A stretch of DNA of 43,965 nt from Hadarchaeum sp964343275 (lineage in GTDB: Archaea > Hadarchaeota > Hadarchaeia > Hadarchaeales > Hadarchaeaceae), in contig CAYFIY010000010.1 of NCBI GenBank assembly GCA_964343275.1, positions 1-43,965 on the forward strand, read 5' to 3'. The notes beneath the pieces were generated by a model that ran no database searches, had not been told where the DNA came from, and saw nothing but the letters and a program-made list of their open reading frames with translations. Shown piece by piece: positions 24,821-34,293 of this stretch (its first letter is position 1; each line of letters opens with the position of its first letter). A program made the position numbers and the translations under genes.

Positions 24821-24963
24821 CCCAAGAAAAGATATAGACGACTTAGGTTAGCCATATGAAATCGATGTCCATATTACAATTTTTGCATTGCCATTTTTCT
24901 AACTGAAATCACTTGGGATAAATTTATTAAGACAAATTTCCTATTTTTTTTGGGGTGTAATGA

Positions 24964-25263
24964 ATGGCGAAAAAAAGTATACTTGCTCCAGAAGTTCACG
25001 TTCACAGACACCAAGACAAAAAGTACGAGATTCACGTCAAGCTTCCCGGAGTTAAGAAGGAAAACATAAAACTAAATTTCACCAAGAATGGTTTTTGTGT
25101 AGAGGGCTCAAGAAGAGAAGCCGTTTTCAATGGATGCCACACCCTAGAGCATCCTGTGAACTTGAACAAGATTAGGACAAATTATTACGATGTGGGAGGA
25201 ACGCTGGAAATCACCGCTCCGATATCAAAGCCCATTAAATGTAAAAAAGTCACGATAAAGTAG
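24964..25263 (+). CDS. Hsp20/alpha-crystallin-like small protein
   Basis: The 99 residues form a single alpha-crystallin-like beta-sandwich: EVHVHRHQDKKYEIHVKLPGVKKENI is the usual first strands, and GGTLEITAPI matches the GVLEITVPK strand near the end. N- and C-terminal extensions of canonical Hsp20 chaperones are short or absent, so it may also be a CS-domain co-chaperone. A TATA-like AAATTTATTA (24919-24928) and GGGGTG precede the ATG. Confidence 0.75.
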   Translation: MAKKSILAPEVHVHRHQDKKYEIHVKLPGVKKENIKLNFTKNGFCVEGSRREAVFNGCHTLEHPVNLNKIRTNYYDVGGTLEITAPISKPIKCKKVTIK

Positions 25264-25298
25264 AATAAATTATATCTGTAAATCTTAGGTATGAATTT

Positions 25299-25565
25299 AT
25301 GGCAAGGGAATACTCTAAAAGTGAAATAGTACCCGGACTGGCTTGGCGTTCTGCAGTTTCAGCCGTGGTTGCCATTGGTTGGGTAATCTTCGTAATAGTA
25401 TTCCTATTTTTTTACGCTCAGGACTACGTATTTTACAAGACCATAGCCATACTTCTAATTTCGGTACTAGTGATGGCTGCAATTCTCGCTCCAATTTGGA
25501 TAGTTTGGGGAATCATGGTAGCCCACAAAGAATCCAAGAGAAAAAGAAGGACTAGGAAAAAATAA
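25299..25565 (+). CDS. Small two-helix membrane protein
   Basis: The 88-residue protein has two long hydrophobic helices (about 15-42 and 45-73) and a strongly basic tail (KESKRKRRTRKK). A TATA-like AATAAATTATAT lies about 24-35 nt upstream of the ATG. It follows the Hsp20 gene by 35 nt. No family is recognised; the charge layout puts the C-terminus in the cytoplasm. Confidence 0.6.
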   Translation: MAREYSKSEIVPGLAWRSAVSAVVAIGWVIFVIVFLFFYAQDYVFYKTIAILLISVLVMAAILAPIWIVWGIMVAHKESKRKRRTRKK

Positions 25566-25586
25566 TCAATAACAACTGATATTACA

Positions 25587-28469
25587 TCATCCCCACTGGA
25601 ATCTTTTGAATAATGCCTCTCTCTCTTTCTTGAGCAAGAGTTCGAGTAATTTATTCGAAAATCTCGGCTCCTTCGACAGCATATCCCTCACCGCAGACGG
25701 AGTCAACCCTTTACCTGCCAATGCCAGGCCTGCTGTCTTGCCGTGCTGGGCTATCAGCTTCGAGTTTTCTAGCATATTCTTCCAGAGCCCGACTTTTATT
25801 CCCCTCTTAGCAAGTGCGATTACTCGTTGTACCTCCACCTCAGACTCTTCGGCCATCCCTATTCTTTTAGACCCGCAAAGAGGACACTTAGGGAGTTCAT
25901 TGAGCTGATTTAACCGAAGTTCCTCGACATGACGCCTACAATCAATGCATGTAAAGGTACGAACCTCGCTAAGTAGGCGCGCTTTGACAGATGCTATCGC
26001 CAAGAGCCTCAGCCTCTCTGGCATGACAGGCTCAAGTGATAAATATCGCTGCCTCCAAGCAAGGCTGGAAATAGGAGTAGGCTCACGCCGTTTGCCCAGA
26101 GATATGACCTCCACCATCCCGGAGCGGATTTGCTCGAGTACCATTAAGGTACGTTTTAAATCTAGGTCCTTTCGCACGACCTCCTTGAAGGTTTCCTCGA
26201 ATGCCGGAGTCCTCTTCAAAGCTCGCGCGAGCTTGTCCAGTACCGAAGTAGTTACGTCGGCATCGCGATCTAGCACCCCCATCCTACGCGCCACTTGAGC
26301 CAAGCGCCACCTGAAGAACCGGCTGTCCTCGATTATCTTCCGTAAATCGCGCTGGAGGTCCACACTCAGTTTTCCTTTTAGGATGCCCAATATGTCATCT
26401 GGATCTAGAATCTTTGAGCGCAAAAGTATCCTATAGGGGTCGGTGGAGGTAGAGGTTGCCTCTCCAACTTCCGCCGATGCCTTATAGGCGAGCAGTCGAG
26501 CGAGCGTTCGGTTAACCAAAGTTCCGAAGCAGGCGTTGACTATGCAAAGACCTTTCACTTTTTCCACGGTTATGCAGGAATGAGTGGGAAGAGGCAAGCT
26601 CAATTTCATCTGTTCATGAACGTCGACCAAGGCGATTTTAATCATCTTCGGTGAATTACTTGAATTCCTTACAAGTCCAGCCGCGATATCTCCGTACTTT
26701 TTTCCCAACCGGGTAAGTTCCTCGAACTCCCCCCTGAATCTCCCTACCTCCTGAGCCACCGAATATGGCACCGGGATCTCCTCCCCTATCCAGGTAGGTA
26801 TCGCCCCAACAGGATCCTTGTCCGATTTCACGAATACCTTATTCTTGAACACCTGTAGGATTTTCCATATCTCTCCACCTATCACGAACTTTACCCCAGG
26901 CTCGCCGTACTCCGCCACAAAAGACTCGTCCAAGATACCTACCGGTCGATCGTGTGCATCGTCCACAACTAGATACTGTTTCACCACCGGTATCATGGAA
27001 AGGTTGCTAAAGTAGTAGTCGAAGACCCTCTTCGTTGATCTGGGGCGTGAGAATTCTTTTCCATCCTCAGAAACCCAAACCAACCGCCTCTCAAGGCTTT
27101 GGGCGAACCTCAGTACTGAGAGCAGATCATCCTTACTCAGATCTCTGAACGGGTATGCATGCTTGAATATATTATATATATCATCGATGGAGCCCCGTCT
27201 CTGCACAGCAAGTAACGAGACGAGAGAGTGGAGCAACACGTCTAATGGCTTGTCGGGTACTTTGACCGGCTCGAGCTTATGCTGGTGTGAGCGAGCGGCT
27301 ATTACTATGGACTCGAGGGCGTCGTCAGAGTCCTGGACAACTATAGCGCCGACGGATACCTCCCCTATTCTATGCCCGCTCCTACCCACCCGCTGCAATA
27401 ATCTTGTTGCTTGTCGGGGAGAGTTATACTGAATTACCAAGTCTACACCTCCAACATCCAGACCTAGTTCCATGGAAGAGGTACATATCAAACCCTTGAG
27501 CTCTCCCTGTTTGAGCCCCTTCTCCGCACGCAACCTGCTGGAAGCGGAGAGGGAACCATGGTGAACGCTAACGGGAAACTCTATGTCCCAAAGCCTGAAG
27601 CGACTGGCCAATATCTCCGCAGTCGGGCGGGTATTAGTGAAGATAAGTGTGGAACCGTGGCCTTCGATGAGCTTACGCATGGCTCGCATTCGGGCAGCAA
27701 CCGGAGGATGGGTGTAGAGTTTGGAGGCGAGCATCTCGTCCCGCCTTCCGGCTTTGGGATAGACGACATCTATCTTGACCTCTTTTGCCACGCTGACGTC
27801 CACTATTTCGCATCTTCTGCCCACGCCTGCCAAGAACCTCGCCACCTCTTCTGGAGAACCTATGGTCGCCGAAAGACCGATCATCTGAAATTCGTCGCCC
27901 TTGATCTTTCTCATCCTTTCCAGGGTTATGGCAAGCTGTGCCCCTCGTTTGTTGTCAGCCAGCTCATGAACTTCGTCCACGATGACCGTTTGTACACTGC
28001 GGAGGTACTGACTGAGCTTCCTGCCGAGCAGAAGTATTTGGAGAGTTTCCGGAGTAGTTATCATAACATCGGGGGGAACGATAGCTTGGGTCCTCCTCTC
28101 CCTTGTCGCCGTGTCACCGTGCCTGACGGAAACTTTGAGGTCTAGAGCCCGACACCACCACGCCAAGCGGTCGAGCATATCACGATTCAGCGCCCGGAGT
28201 GGGGTTATATAAATTATCTTTATACCGGGCTCTCTGGTGTGGCTCAGGAGTAGCTTATGGAGCGCGGGTAGGAATGCCGCCTCCGTCTTACCCGTCCCAG
28301 CTGGAGAGATTAACAGGACGTTTTTTCCATCCATGATATGGGAAATGGACTTCTGCTGGGGCTGAGTAGGCTCGCTGAAGCCTCGTTCGGCCAGCAACTT
28401 GCGGATAGGTCTAGCCAACAAATCGAAGACCTTCAGTTTCTCCAAGAATAACACCAATACCAAATGCAT
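25587..28469 (-). CDS. Lhr-type large ATP-dependent helicase
   Basis: This SF2 helicase has 960 residues, the size of the Lhr core family. Walker A SPAGTGKT is at 55-62, motif II is DEVHE (D165), motif III LSAT follows, and motif VI is QRVGRSGH. The central winged-helix and C-terminal Lhr regions are full length. A late cysteine cluster (CIDCRRH ... CPLCGS) is a zinc ribbon, seen in a subset of archaeal members. Lhr helicases unwind RNA-DNA and forked DNA and act in repair. The start is ATG 28469; a slightly later start is possible because the first residues are hydrophobic filler. Confidence 0.92.
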   Translation of the reverse strand: MHLVLVLFLEKLKVFDLLARPIRKLLAERGFSEPTQPQQKSISHIMDGKNVLLISPAGTGKTEAAFLPALHKLLLSHTREPGIKIIYITPLRALNRDMLDRLAWWCRALDLKVSVRHGDTATRERRTQAIVPPDVMITTPETLQILLLGRKLSQYLRSVQTVIVDEVHELADNKRGAQLAITLERMRKIKGDEFQMIGLSATIGSPEEVARFLAGVGRRCEIVDVSVAKEVKIDVVYPKAGRRDEMLASKLYTHPPVAARMRAMRKLIEGHGSTLIFTNTRPTAEILASRFRLWDIEFPVSVHHGSLSASSRLRAEKGLKQGELKGLICTSSMELGLDVGGVDLVIQYNSPRQATRLLQRVGRSGHRIGEVSVGAIVVQDSDDALESIVIAARSHQHKLEPVKVPDKPLDVLLHSLVSLLAVQRRGSIDDIYNIFKHAYPFRDLSKDDLLSVLRFAQSLERRLVWVSEDGKEFSRPRSTKRVFDYYFSNLSMIPVVKQYLVVDDAHDRPVGILDESFVAEYGEPGVKFVIGGEIWKILQVFKNKVFVKSDKDPVGAIPTWIGEEIPVPYSVAQEVGRFRGEFEELTRLGKKYGDIAAGLVRNSSNSPKMIKIALVDVHEQMKLSLPLPTHSCITVEKVKGLCIVNACFGTLVNRTLARLLAYKASAEVGEATSTSTDPYRILLRSKILDPDDILGILKGKLSVDLQRDLRKIIEDSRFFRWRLAQVARRMGVLDRDADVTTSVLDKLARALKRTPAFEETFKEVVRKDLDLKRTLMVLEQIRSGMVEVISLGKRREPTPISSLAWRQRYLSLEPVMPERLRLLAIASVKARLLSEVRTFTCIDCRRHVEELRLNQLNELPKCPLCGSKRIGMAEESEVEVQRVIALAKRGIKVGLWKNMLENSKLIAQHGKTAGLALAGKGLTPSAVRDMLSKEPRFSNKLLELLLKKEREALFKRFQWG

Positions 28470-28561
28470 TGCGACAATATTATTTCTATGGCGTTACTAT
28501 AGTCTATAGCATATGAGTTATGTCGATATCAAGTCCACACTCTACTAAGACAAAAATATTA

Positions 28562-29023
28562 CTAACGATATGCAGCATCGATTCCGAACTTCATTCGAAG
28601 CTCATCCAGCTTTTGTCTCAGCTCTCGCTCTGATTTGTGATGTTTGCCTGGTAGCATTGACTTGAGCTCTTCTGTAGATTCTTGATAACGACCCACCCCA
28701 GAAGTAACGATGGCACGATTCTTCACCTTCGGATGTGGGGATATCATTCCGAATGGCATTGGCGCACCCTGTTCTAGAACACTTATTATCTCATCGTCGA
28801 CTTTTCTAGGAACCACCCTAGACCCGGCACCCACAAGCTCGTATGGATTCTTGAGCTCACCTTTAATCTGCCAGATTCCGACCCCCGGACCATAAACAAA
28901 GAAATCGCTATAGCCATGTTCGTCCAAGCCAGCCAAGACCCGCCATTTTTCTCTTAACTTGGGACGGCGCTTGTAACTGCTCAGCATCTCAGCCATGATT
29001 TCGGAAATCGGGCGAACGCTCAT
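28562..29023 (-). CDS. Conserved-looking protein of unknown function
   Basis: I place the start at ATG 29023, because AGGTGG sits 5 nt before it and the ATG overlaps the acylphosphatase stop (ATGA). The 153-residue protein is soluble, with a helical start (SEIMAEMLSSYKRRPKLR), a beta-rich middle (FFVYGPGVGIWQIKGELKNPYE) and a charged helical end (KHHKSERELRQKLDEL). No known motif is evident. Coupling to acylphosphatase suggests co-expression only. Confidence 0.6.
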   Translation of the reverse strand: MSVRPISEIMAEMLSSYKRRPKLREKWRVLAGLDEHGYSDFFVYGPGVGIWQIKGELKNPYELVGAGSRVVPRKVDDEIISVLEQGAPMPFGMISPHPKVKNRAIVTSGVGRYQESTEELKSMLPGKHHKSERELRQKLDELRMKFGIDAAYR

Positions 29024-29307
29024 GATATCCACCTGTGTCTTATCTCGAAATTAGTGAATTCTCCTTTATAATCCTGCCACTCCACATCGACATCATTTAC
29101 CCTAGCTCCGATTGGACCACGATGGCAAAATTTTATCATCTCCTCGACCTTATCTCGCTCCCCCTCAAACACCGCTTCCACCATCCGATCACCGTTGTTT
29201 CTAGCCCACCCGCCAACCATCAGACGCAGAGCCAGCTCCTGAGTACTCAATCTGAAAAATACTCCTTGGACGCGACCGCTTATGTAGACGCGAGCTCTAC
29301 TTTTCAT
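29020..29307 (-). CDS. acyP: Acylphosphatase
   Basis: The 95-residue enzyme hydrolyses carboxyl-phosphate bonds. The catalytic arginine lies in GRVQGVFFR (R19) and the catalytic asparagine in the GWARNNGD turn. The rest follows the ferredoxin-like fold (EAVFEGERDKVEEMIKFCHRGP). It is the usual length. It begins at ATG 29307, and its stop overlaps the start of the unknown gene downstream. Confidence 0.95.
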   Translation of the reverse strand: MKSRARVYISGRVQGVFFRLSTQELALRLMVGGWARNNGDRMVEAVFEGERDKVEEMIKFCHRGPIGARVNDVDVEWQDYKGEFTNFEIRHRWIS

Positions 29308-29432
29308 TGTATCAATTAAAAATTGTTGTTTTAAAATTTATGGTTTACGCGTTGGACAGAACCAAAAATGGGTTTATGGATTGGACAAAACACTTTAAAA
29401 ACACTCACAAAATTAATAATAAAGCTACCAAA

Positions 29433-30011
29433 TTATGCGCGCCTTGACACGAAAGGGTTCCCATTGATTAAAAATCTTAACTTTTTCCTGAGGTCCTTGG
29501 AAACCCCGATGCGGTGAGATGTGGATATCTCGATATTCTTTAAAGCAGGCTCCAGGATTGTCAACACATGCGACTTGGTAAGATCGGTTTTGTGCTGAAT
29601 ATAACTTATACCCATGGCTTGGCTGAGTCTCCCCGGTCCGGCAGTTAACAATCTCAGGTCATCGACGGCTCTCCTGCGCTTCATCAGCTCTTTCCCTTTC
29701 AATGGTTCAAGTGCACGCATTAGGACAGCACTAGGAGTCTCTTCGCGATCAGCTGTAACGTTGAACATCCAGTTGTTATGAACCATGTAGACAAATGCTA
29801 GACCACCTTTCCACCACATAAGCTCATTTAACTTGGTGCGCTTGCGCGAGGCCCTCGAAGCTGGGTCGCCCTTACCAAAGTATGCCTCTGTCTCCACTAT
29901 TCGACCGCTGGTTGTACCTTCGGATGAGCGATGGACAAGAACCTTGCCCAATAACGTTCGTGCGACCAAAGCTGCGTCTCGCTCATAAAAACTCCTAGAA
30001 AGTTGTTTCAT
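29433..30011 (-). CDS. 3-methyladenine/alkyladenine DNA glycosylase (AAG/MPG family)
   Basis: This is a monofunctional glycosylase that removes alkylated purines. FYERDAALVARTLLGKVLV opens the fold, and RIVETEAYFG contains the catalytic Glu (VETEAY). FVYMVHNNWMFNVTA holds the intercalating-loop region, and AGPGRLSQAMGI is the family's late motif. I set the start at ATG 30011. The open frame extends to 30095, but the extra residues come from the antisense of guaA. It lies 22 nt after the guaA stop on the same strand. Confidence 0.9.
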   Translation of the reverse strand: MKQLSRSFYERDAALVARTLLGKVLVHRSSEGTTSGRIVETEAYFGKGDPASRASRKRTKLNELMWWKGGLAFVYMVHNNWMFNVTADREETPSAVLMRALEPLKGKELMKRRRAVDDLRLLTAGPGRLSQAMGISYIQHKTDLTKSHVLTILEPALKNIEISTSHRIGVSKDLRKKLRFLINGNPFVSRRA

Positions 30012-30033
30012 GATATTCACTGATGCTAAACCA

Positions 30034-31578
30034 TTATTCCCACTCGATCGTGGATGGCGGTTTATGAGTAACGTCATAGACCACCCTGGTGACAAAGGGA
30101 AGTTCGTTTGTTATTCTTGTCGATATCCTTTCCAAAATATCATAGGGTATTTTTGCAAAACTAGCTGTCATAGCCTCCTTGCTCTCCACGGCCCTGACAG
30201 CGACAGTGTAACCGTAAGACCTGGCATCTCCTTTTACCCCAGTTGTTTTAGTGTCGGTTAAAACAGCAAAGTACTGCCAAAGATTATCCTGCAGCCCAAC
30301 CTTCTCTATCTCCTCCGTGACAATCTTATCGGCCTTTTTGATGATCTCAATTTTTTCAGGGACGATCTCGCCAACTATTCTCACGGCCAATCCGGGTCCG
30401 GGAAATGGCTGTCTCAAAATCAGTTTTTTGGGCAATTGCAACTTCTCTGCAACCTTCCTCACCTCGTCCTTGTACAGGTCCCTTAGTGGCTCAATTATCC
30501 CCTTGAACTCCATATGCGTGGGCAACCCGGCGACATTATGGTGGGTTTTTATTTTCTCCGACTGCCCCCCGAAACCAGATTCGATTCTATCCGGATAGAT
30601 AGTTCCTTGGAAGAGGTAATCAGCTCCTGTCTTGCTGGCTACCTCTTCAAAAACCTTGATAAATTCCTCGCCGATGATCTTTCTTTTTCTTTCCGGATCG
30701 ATTATCCCTTCCAACTTAAGTAGAAACCTTTCTCTAGCATCTATGGAAATAAAATGGAAACCAAATTTTTTGAAGGTGTCGTTCACTAGATTTGGCTCTG
30801 CTTCTCTCATAAATCCGTGATCAACGAAGACCGCGGTTAAGTTCTTTCCTAAAGCCCTTGCAGCCAATAATGTGGCAGTACTTGAGTCGATACCCCCACT
30901 TAGAGCTATGATACATTTTTTAACCCCCACAACGTGATTTATTACATCTATCGCACTAGTGACGAAATCATCCATCGTCCAATTTGCTTGACTTTTGCAG
31001 ACCACGAAGACAAAATTTCTCAACATCTTCTCCCCTTTCTGGGTGTGGACTACTTCTGGATGCCACTGTAGACCGTATATGGGGGTGGTCCTGTGCCTGA
31101 ATGCAGCTACTTGACAATTTTCGGTGTGGGCGATGATCTCATATTCCTCTGGAAGTGAGTAAACAACATCACCGTGACTCATCCAAACCCGTTCCTCTCT
31201 ATTCATCCCCTGGAGAATCCCTAGTGGTTTATCCATGGTGGCGATTGTAGTCCCGAACTCCCTCTTTTGCGCCCTCTCCACTTTACCACCAGCAGAGTAG
31301 GCTATGAGCTGGTGTCCGTAACATATTCCCAAAACTGGGAGTTTCAAATCGAAAATTTCTTTTGTCAGTTTTGGTGCCCCTTCTCTGTAGACGCTAGATG
31401 GCCCACCTGAGAGGATTATACCCCTTACGGTGAACCTTTTGCTCAGTTCCACTATCTCCTCAAAAAAAACATCATGGGGAATCACTTCTGAGTAAACATT
31501 GAATTCTCTCACTCGCCTCCCTATAAGGTGCGCGTATTGCCCGCCGAAGTCAACTACTACAATGGCATCGGTATTCAT
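30034..31578 (-). CDS. guaA: GMP synthase (glutamine-hydrolysing), fused form
   Basis: It converts XMP to GMP. The glutaminase domain has C86 in GICYGHQ, H173 and E175 in WHPEV. The ATP-pyrophosphatase domain has the PP-loop SGGIDS at 227-232 and the C-terminal dimerisation domain ends KPPSTIEWE. Many euryarchaea encode the two domains as separate genes, so this bacterial-like fused 514-residue form is worth noting. The upstream region (31579-31725) is noncoding and separates it from a divergent gene. Confidence 0.95.
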   Translation of the reverse strand: MNTDAIVVVDFGGQYAHLIGRRVREFNVYSEVIPHDVFFEEIVELSKRFTVRGIILSGGPSSVYREGAPKLTKEIFDLKLPVLGICYGHQLIAYSAGGKVERAQKREFGTTIATMDKPLGILQGMNREERVWMSHGDVVYSLPEEYEIIAHTENCQVAAFRHRTTPIYGLQWHPEVVHTQKGEKMLRNFVFVVCKSQANWTMDDFVTSAIDVINHVVGVKKCIIALSGGIDSSTATLLAARALGKNLTAVFVDHGFMREAEPNLVNDTFKKFGFHFISIDARERFLLKLEGIIDPERKRKIIGEEFIKVFEEVASKTGADYLFQGTIYPDRIESGFGGQSEKIKTHHNVAGLPTHMEFKGIIEPLRDLYKDEVRKVAEKLQLPKKLILRQPFPGPGLAVRIVGEIVPEKIEIIKKADKIVTEEIEKVGLQDNLWQYFAVLTDTKTTGVKGDARSYGYTVAVRAVESKEAMTASFAKIPYDILERISTRITNELPFVTRVVYDVTHKPPSTIEWE

Positions 31579-31725
31579 CCATATCTAATCCTTAATGAGT
31601 TATTTCTTTTTAAAAATCTCACATGGCGCAACAGTCAACATTGTAACTTATCAGGTCAAGATATTTTCCATTTAACGGGAAAGTTAAAAGGAAACGAGGT
31701 TGAAATAATTCTCTGAGGTTACAAA

Positions 31726-32388
31726 ATGAAGCTTGATCCCAAAGTTAGAGAGAAATATCCAGATTTTATGGCTGGCTACGTTCGTGTTAGCGGGTTAACT
31801 ATCGAGCCTGCTGTGGGCGGACTCGTGGAAAGAAAGAGAGAGATATTCGATGATATCAAGGCAAGATATGGAACCATAAACGTCATGGATCTCGCTGAAG
31901 TTAAAGCCTACCGCGATTTCTTCAAGTCCATGGGCGCCGACACTTCAAGCTACCTCCCAACCCCGGAGTATATGTTGAGGCGAGCGCTAGACGACAGATT
32001 CCCAACAATCAATAACTTGGTGGACTCATGCTTGCTCGCGACCATAGAGCATTGGTCATCCGTTGGTGTCTATGATCTCGAAAAAATAAAGGGAGAGTCT
32101 AAGACGATGCTGGCCGAGGAAATCCAGCCGTTCGAACTCATCGATGGACGAAAACTCGCCCCGAAGCCTAGCGAGATAAATCTGAGGGACGATCAGAAGG
32201 TTCTCTCTGCGTACACTCTAGGCGACGCCAAGGCAGCGATGGTGACCGAAAAGACATCAAATGCGTTGATGGTAATCTGGAACGCGCCGGGGCTAGACAG
32301 GGAGCGCGTAGAGGCCTCAGTAAACACTCTCGCGGTTTACGCACGGAGATACTGTGGCGGACATGTCGAGCGGAGTGAGGTACTTTAG
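31726..32388 (+). CDS. B3/4-domain protein (COG3382), intact
   Basis: The 220-residue protein covers the whole B3/4 domain known from phenylalanyl-tRNA synthetase beta, without the synthetase parts. It has VKAYRDFF, PTPEYMLRRAL, NLVDSCLLATIEHWSSVGVYD and TLGDAKAAMVTEKTSNALMV. Free-standing members may bind or edit aminoacyl-tRNA, but their role is not established. It is the intact paralogue of the broken gene at 9731-10275. Its ATG follows TCTGAGG. Confidence 0.82.
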   Translation: MKLDPKVREKYPDFMAGYVRVSGLTIEPAVGGLVERKREIFDDIKARYGTINVMDLAEVKAYRDFFKSMGADTSSYLPTPEYMLRRALDDRFPTINNLVDSCLLATIEHWSSVGVYDLEKIKGESKTMLAEEIQPFELIDGRKLAPKPSEINLRDDQKVLSAYTLGDAKAAMVTEKTSNALMVIWNAPGLDRERVEASVNTLAVYARRYCGGHVERSEVL

Positions 32389-32412
32389 GGTGGGACGACG
32401 AACTCAATAACC

Positions 32413-32632
32413 TTGCTTGGCGTAGCTTTGATCCTAGTTGGGATGGTCTTTGTTCTCTCCCCTATGATGGGAAGATACATCGATTTATCTGGTCCCATTC
32501 TGGATCATCTATGTATACCACGGCAATGGATTCTCCTTTGTGACCTCGCCATTGTTCCTAGCGCTTTCAATCATAATGTTTATAATATTTCTATTGAAAC
32601 CTGAACTCAGTCTATCATGGGAAACAGGATAG
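32413..32632 (+). pseudogene. Frameshifted small two-helix membrane protein
   Basis: In one frame from TTG 32413 runs a hydrophobic helix (LGVALILVGMVFVLSPMMG) and RYIDLSG. In the +1-shifted frame the natural continuation appears: PFWIIYVYHGNGFSF, then SPLFLALSIIMFIIFLLKP and ELSLSWETG with a stop at 32630-32632. The shift point is near 32495. Joined, the pieces make a credible two-helix protein of about 72 residues lying between the B3/4 and pabB genes. Either the gene is broken by a one-base indel or the sequence has an error there. Confidence 0.5.
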
Positions 32633-33858
32633 TAGATAGAATGATCTCATCAAAATCTGAAAGTTTTGAGAGGCGGCTCGGTAGACGGGGGATCTTGAGC
32701 TCCGGACGAGAATGGACGTTGAAAACAGACGCACCCGTTTCCTTGTCCAGACCCAGCTTTTCCCTGTCACTCCAAGACGGAGTGACCTCACTTACGAGAG
32801 AAGGGAGCAAAACCACACTCAACGAAGATCCGCTAGATTATCTCGACAAAATGTTGGACCGGGGTTACTACGCCCTAGGTTTTTTTAGTTACGAGTTTTT
32901 TAAGTACTTGAAAATGGGTGTTATGCCCAAGGAGGGGAAAGAAGATTGGCCCATTCCAGAACTCTCATTCTTGTTTTTCGAAGAAAGCAATTTAGTGAAA
33001 TCAGATTTTGAAAATTTCAGCGGTGGGCCTGCCGAAAATAAGGTTTCACCGATATCCAATATGACGAAGGAGAGCTATATCCAAATGGTGAACAAAGCAC
33101 GGCAGTATATCGCCAGGGGGGACATTTACCAGGCAAATCTCTCGCAAAGATTCGAGACCACCTTTGAGATTCAACCCGAACAGTTCCTTTTCAAGCTCCA
33201 AAAAGCCCAACCGGTTCCTCTCGCCTGCTGCATAGATTTTGGAGAATTTCAGCTAATCAGCGGATCGATGGAACTATTCCTCAGGAAACAAGGACGACAA
33301 ATAGTGACCAGGCCGATAAAGGGTACTAGAAAGAGGGGGGCAGACAAAATGGAAGACCAGGCATTACGAGAGGAGCTGTATAACAGCAAGAAGGAGAGGG
33401 CCGAAAACCTGATGATAGTGGACCTGATGCGCAATGACTTAGGGCGTGTTTGTGAATTAGGAAGCGTACGAGTCAATCGCCTTTTCGAGATAGAGTCATA
33501 CACGACTCTCTTTCAGATGATGTCTGAGGTTGAAGGCAAACTGCTCGAGGAAACCACCATAAGCGACATAGTAAAAAACACCTTCCCGCCAGGATCTGTG
33601 ACTGGTGCTCCAAAGGTGCGAGCCATGGAGATAATAGGCGAACTCGAACCTCACCTCAGGGGGCCATACTGTGGGGCTATAGGATTATTCAAACCTGATG
33701 GAGATTTTGTGCTGAGTGTGGCCATAAGGGTTCTTGTTTCCTCCCGCGGAAAAGGCACCTTCTGGGTAGGGGGGGGCATCATGTGGGATTCGATACCCGA
33801 ACAGGAATACATTGAAACGCTGGTCAAAGCTGAGGCCATCATGAGAGCACTCGGTTGA
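32617..33858 (+). CDS. pabB: Aminodeoxychorismate synthase component I
   Basis: This chorismate-binding enzyme of 413 residues carries PIKGTRKRG (P233-K235-T237). The lysine in PIKGT is the known mark of PabB (4-amino-4-deoxychorismate synthase), whereas anthranilate synthase TrpE has alanine (PIAGT). The C-terminal catalytic core is complete: DLMRNDLGRV, FPPGSVTGAPKVRAMEII and the GGGI-type end. No pabA or pabC is beside it, so the amidotransferase must come from elsewhere. The ATG at 32617 overlaps the small frameshifted gene. Confidence 0.9.
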   Translation: MGNRIVDRMISSKSESFERRLGRRGILSSGREWTLKTDAPVSLSRPSFSLSLQDGVTSLTREGSKTTLNEDPLDYLDKMLDRGYYALGFFSYEFFKYLKMGVMPKEGKEDWPIPELSFLFFEESNLVKSDFENFSGGPAENKVSPISNMTKESYIQMVNKARQYIARGDIYQANLSQRFETTFEIQPEQFLFKLQKAQPVPLACCIDFGEFQLISGSMELFLRKQGRQIVTRPIKGTRKRGADKMEDQALREELYNSKKERAENLMIVDLMRNDLGRVCELGSVRVNRLFEIESYTTLFQMMSEVEGKLLEETTISDIVKNTFPPGSVTGAPKVRAMEIIGELEPHLRGPYCGAIGLFKPDGDFVLSVAIRVLVSSRGKGTFWVGGGIMWDSIPEQEYIETLVKAEAIMRALG

Positions 33859-33900
33859 GTAGGGTTCATGGTATTCGTCCAGTTGGGCTGGCTGGTGAAC

Positions 33901-34245
33901 CTATTGTTTTTCCTTGAGCCTCAAGATAGCTTCCGCTATGTTACCATCGGTTTCCTTTAGCTCCTGAGCGGCAGCCTCAAGGTTAACCCCGGCCTGCTCC
34001 ATGACCAACTTGAGGTCATCTTCATTGGGCCCTAACTCTGGCTTCCTCTCGACCTCCCGACCAGCCACCTGGTAGCTCCTCTGGCCTCCCATCTCCGTGA
34101 GAGTGACCTGGGCTCCAGAAATAACTATCTCTTTATCAGCGAGCCTTATCACGACTTCTTGGACGCCTTCAAGCTCATGCATCTTTACACCCATCTGACG
34201 CATCGCTCTCTCCATCTGGCGCTTATCTATCTTTTTAGGAAACAT
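33901..34245 (-). CDS. nac: Nascent polypeptide-associated complex protein (archaeal NAC)
   Basis: This ribosome-associated chaperone of 114 residues binds emerging chains. The N-terminal basic segment (KKIDKRQMERAMRQMG) leads to the NAC beta-barrel core (EVVIRLADKEIVISGAQVT). A C-terminal UBA domain follows (DDLKLVMEQAGVNLEAAAQ ... AEAILRLKE). Archaea use this single alpha-type protein as a homodimer. It is convergent with pabB, 42 nt apart. Confidence 0.95.
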   Translation of the reverse strand: MFPKKIDKRQMERAMRQMGVKMHELEGVQEVVIRLADKEIVISGAQVTLTEMGGQRSYQVAGREVERKPELGPNEDDLKLVMEQAGVNLEAAAQELKETDGNIAEAILRLKEKQ

Positions 34246-34293
34246 CTGACCACCAATTCATTCCATAAGAGTTCATTAATCAAACCTAAAACA

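Noticed and set aside
27558..28145. 195-codon plus-strand ORF
   Set aside because: It lies wholly inside the Lhr helicase gene on the other strand and has no family-like content.
32413..32632. Programmed ribosomal frameshift
   Set aside because: No slippery heptamer or strong downstream structure is evident near 32495; decay or an error is simpler.
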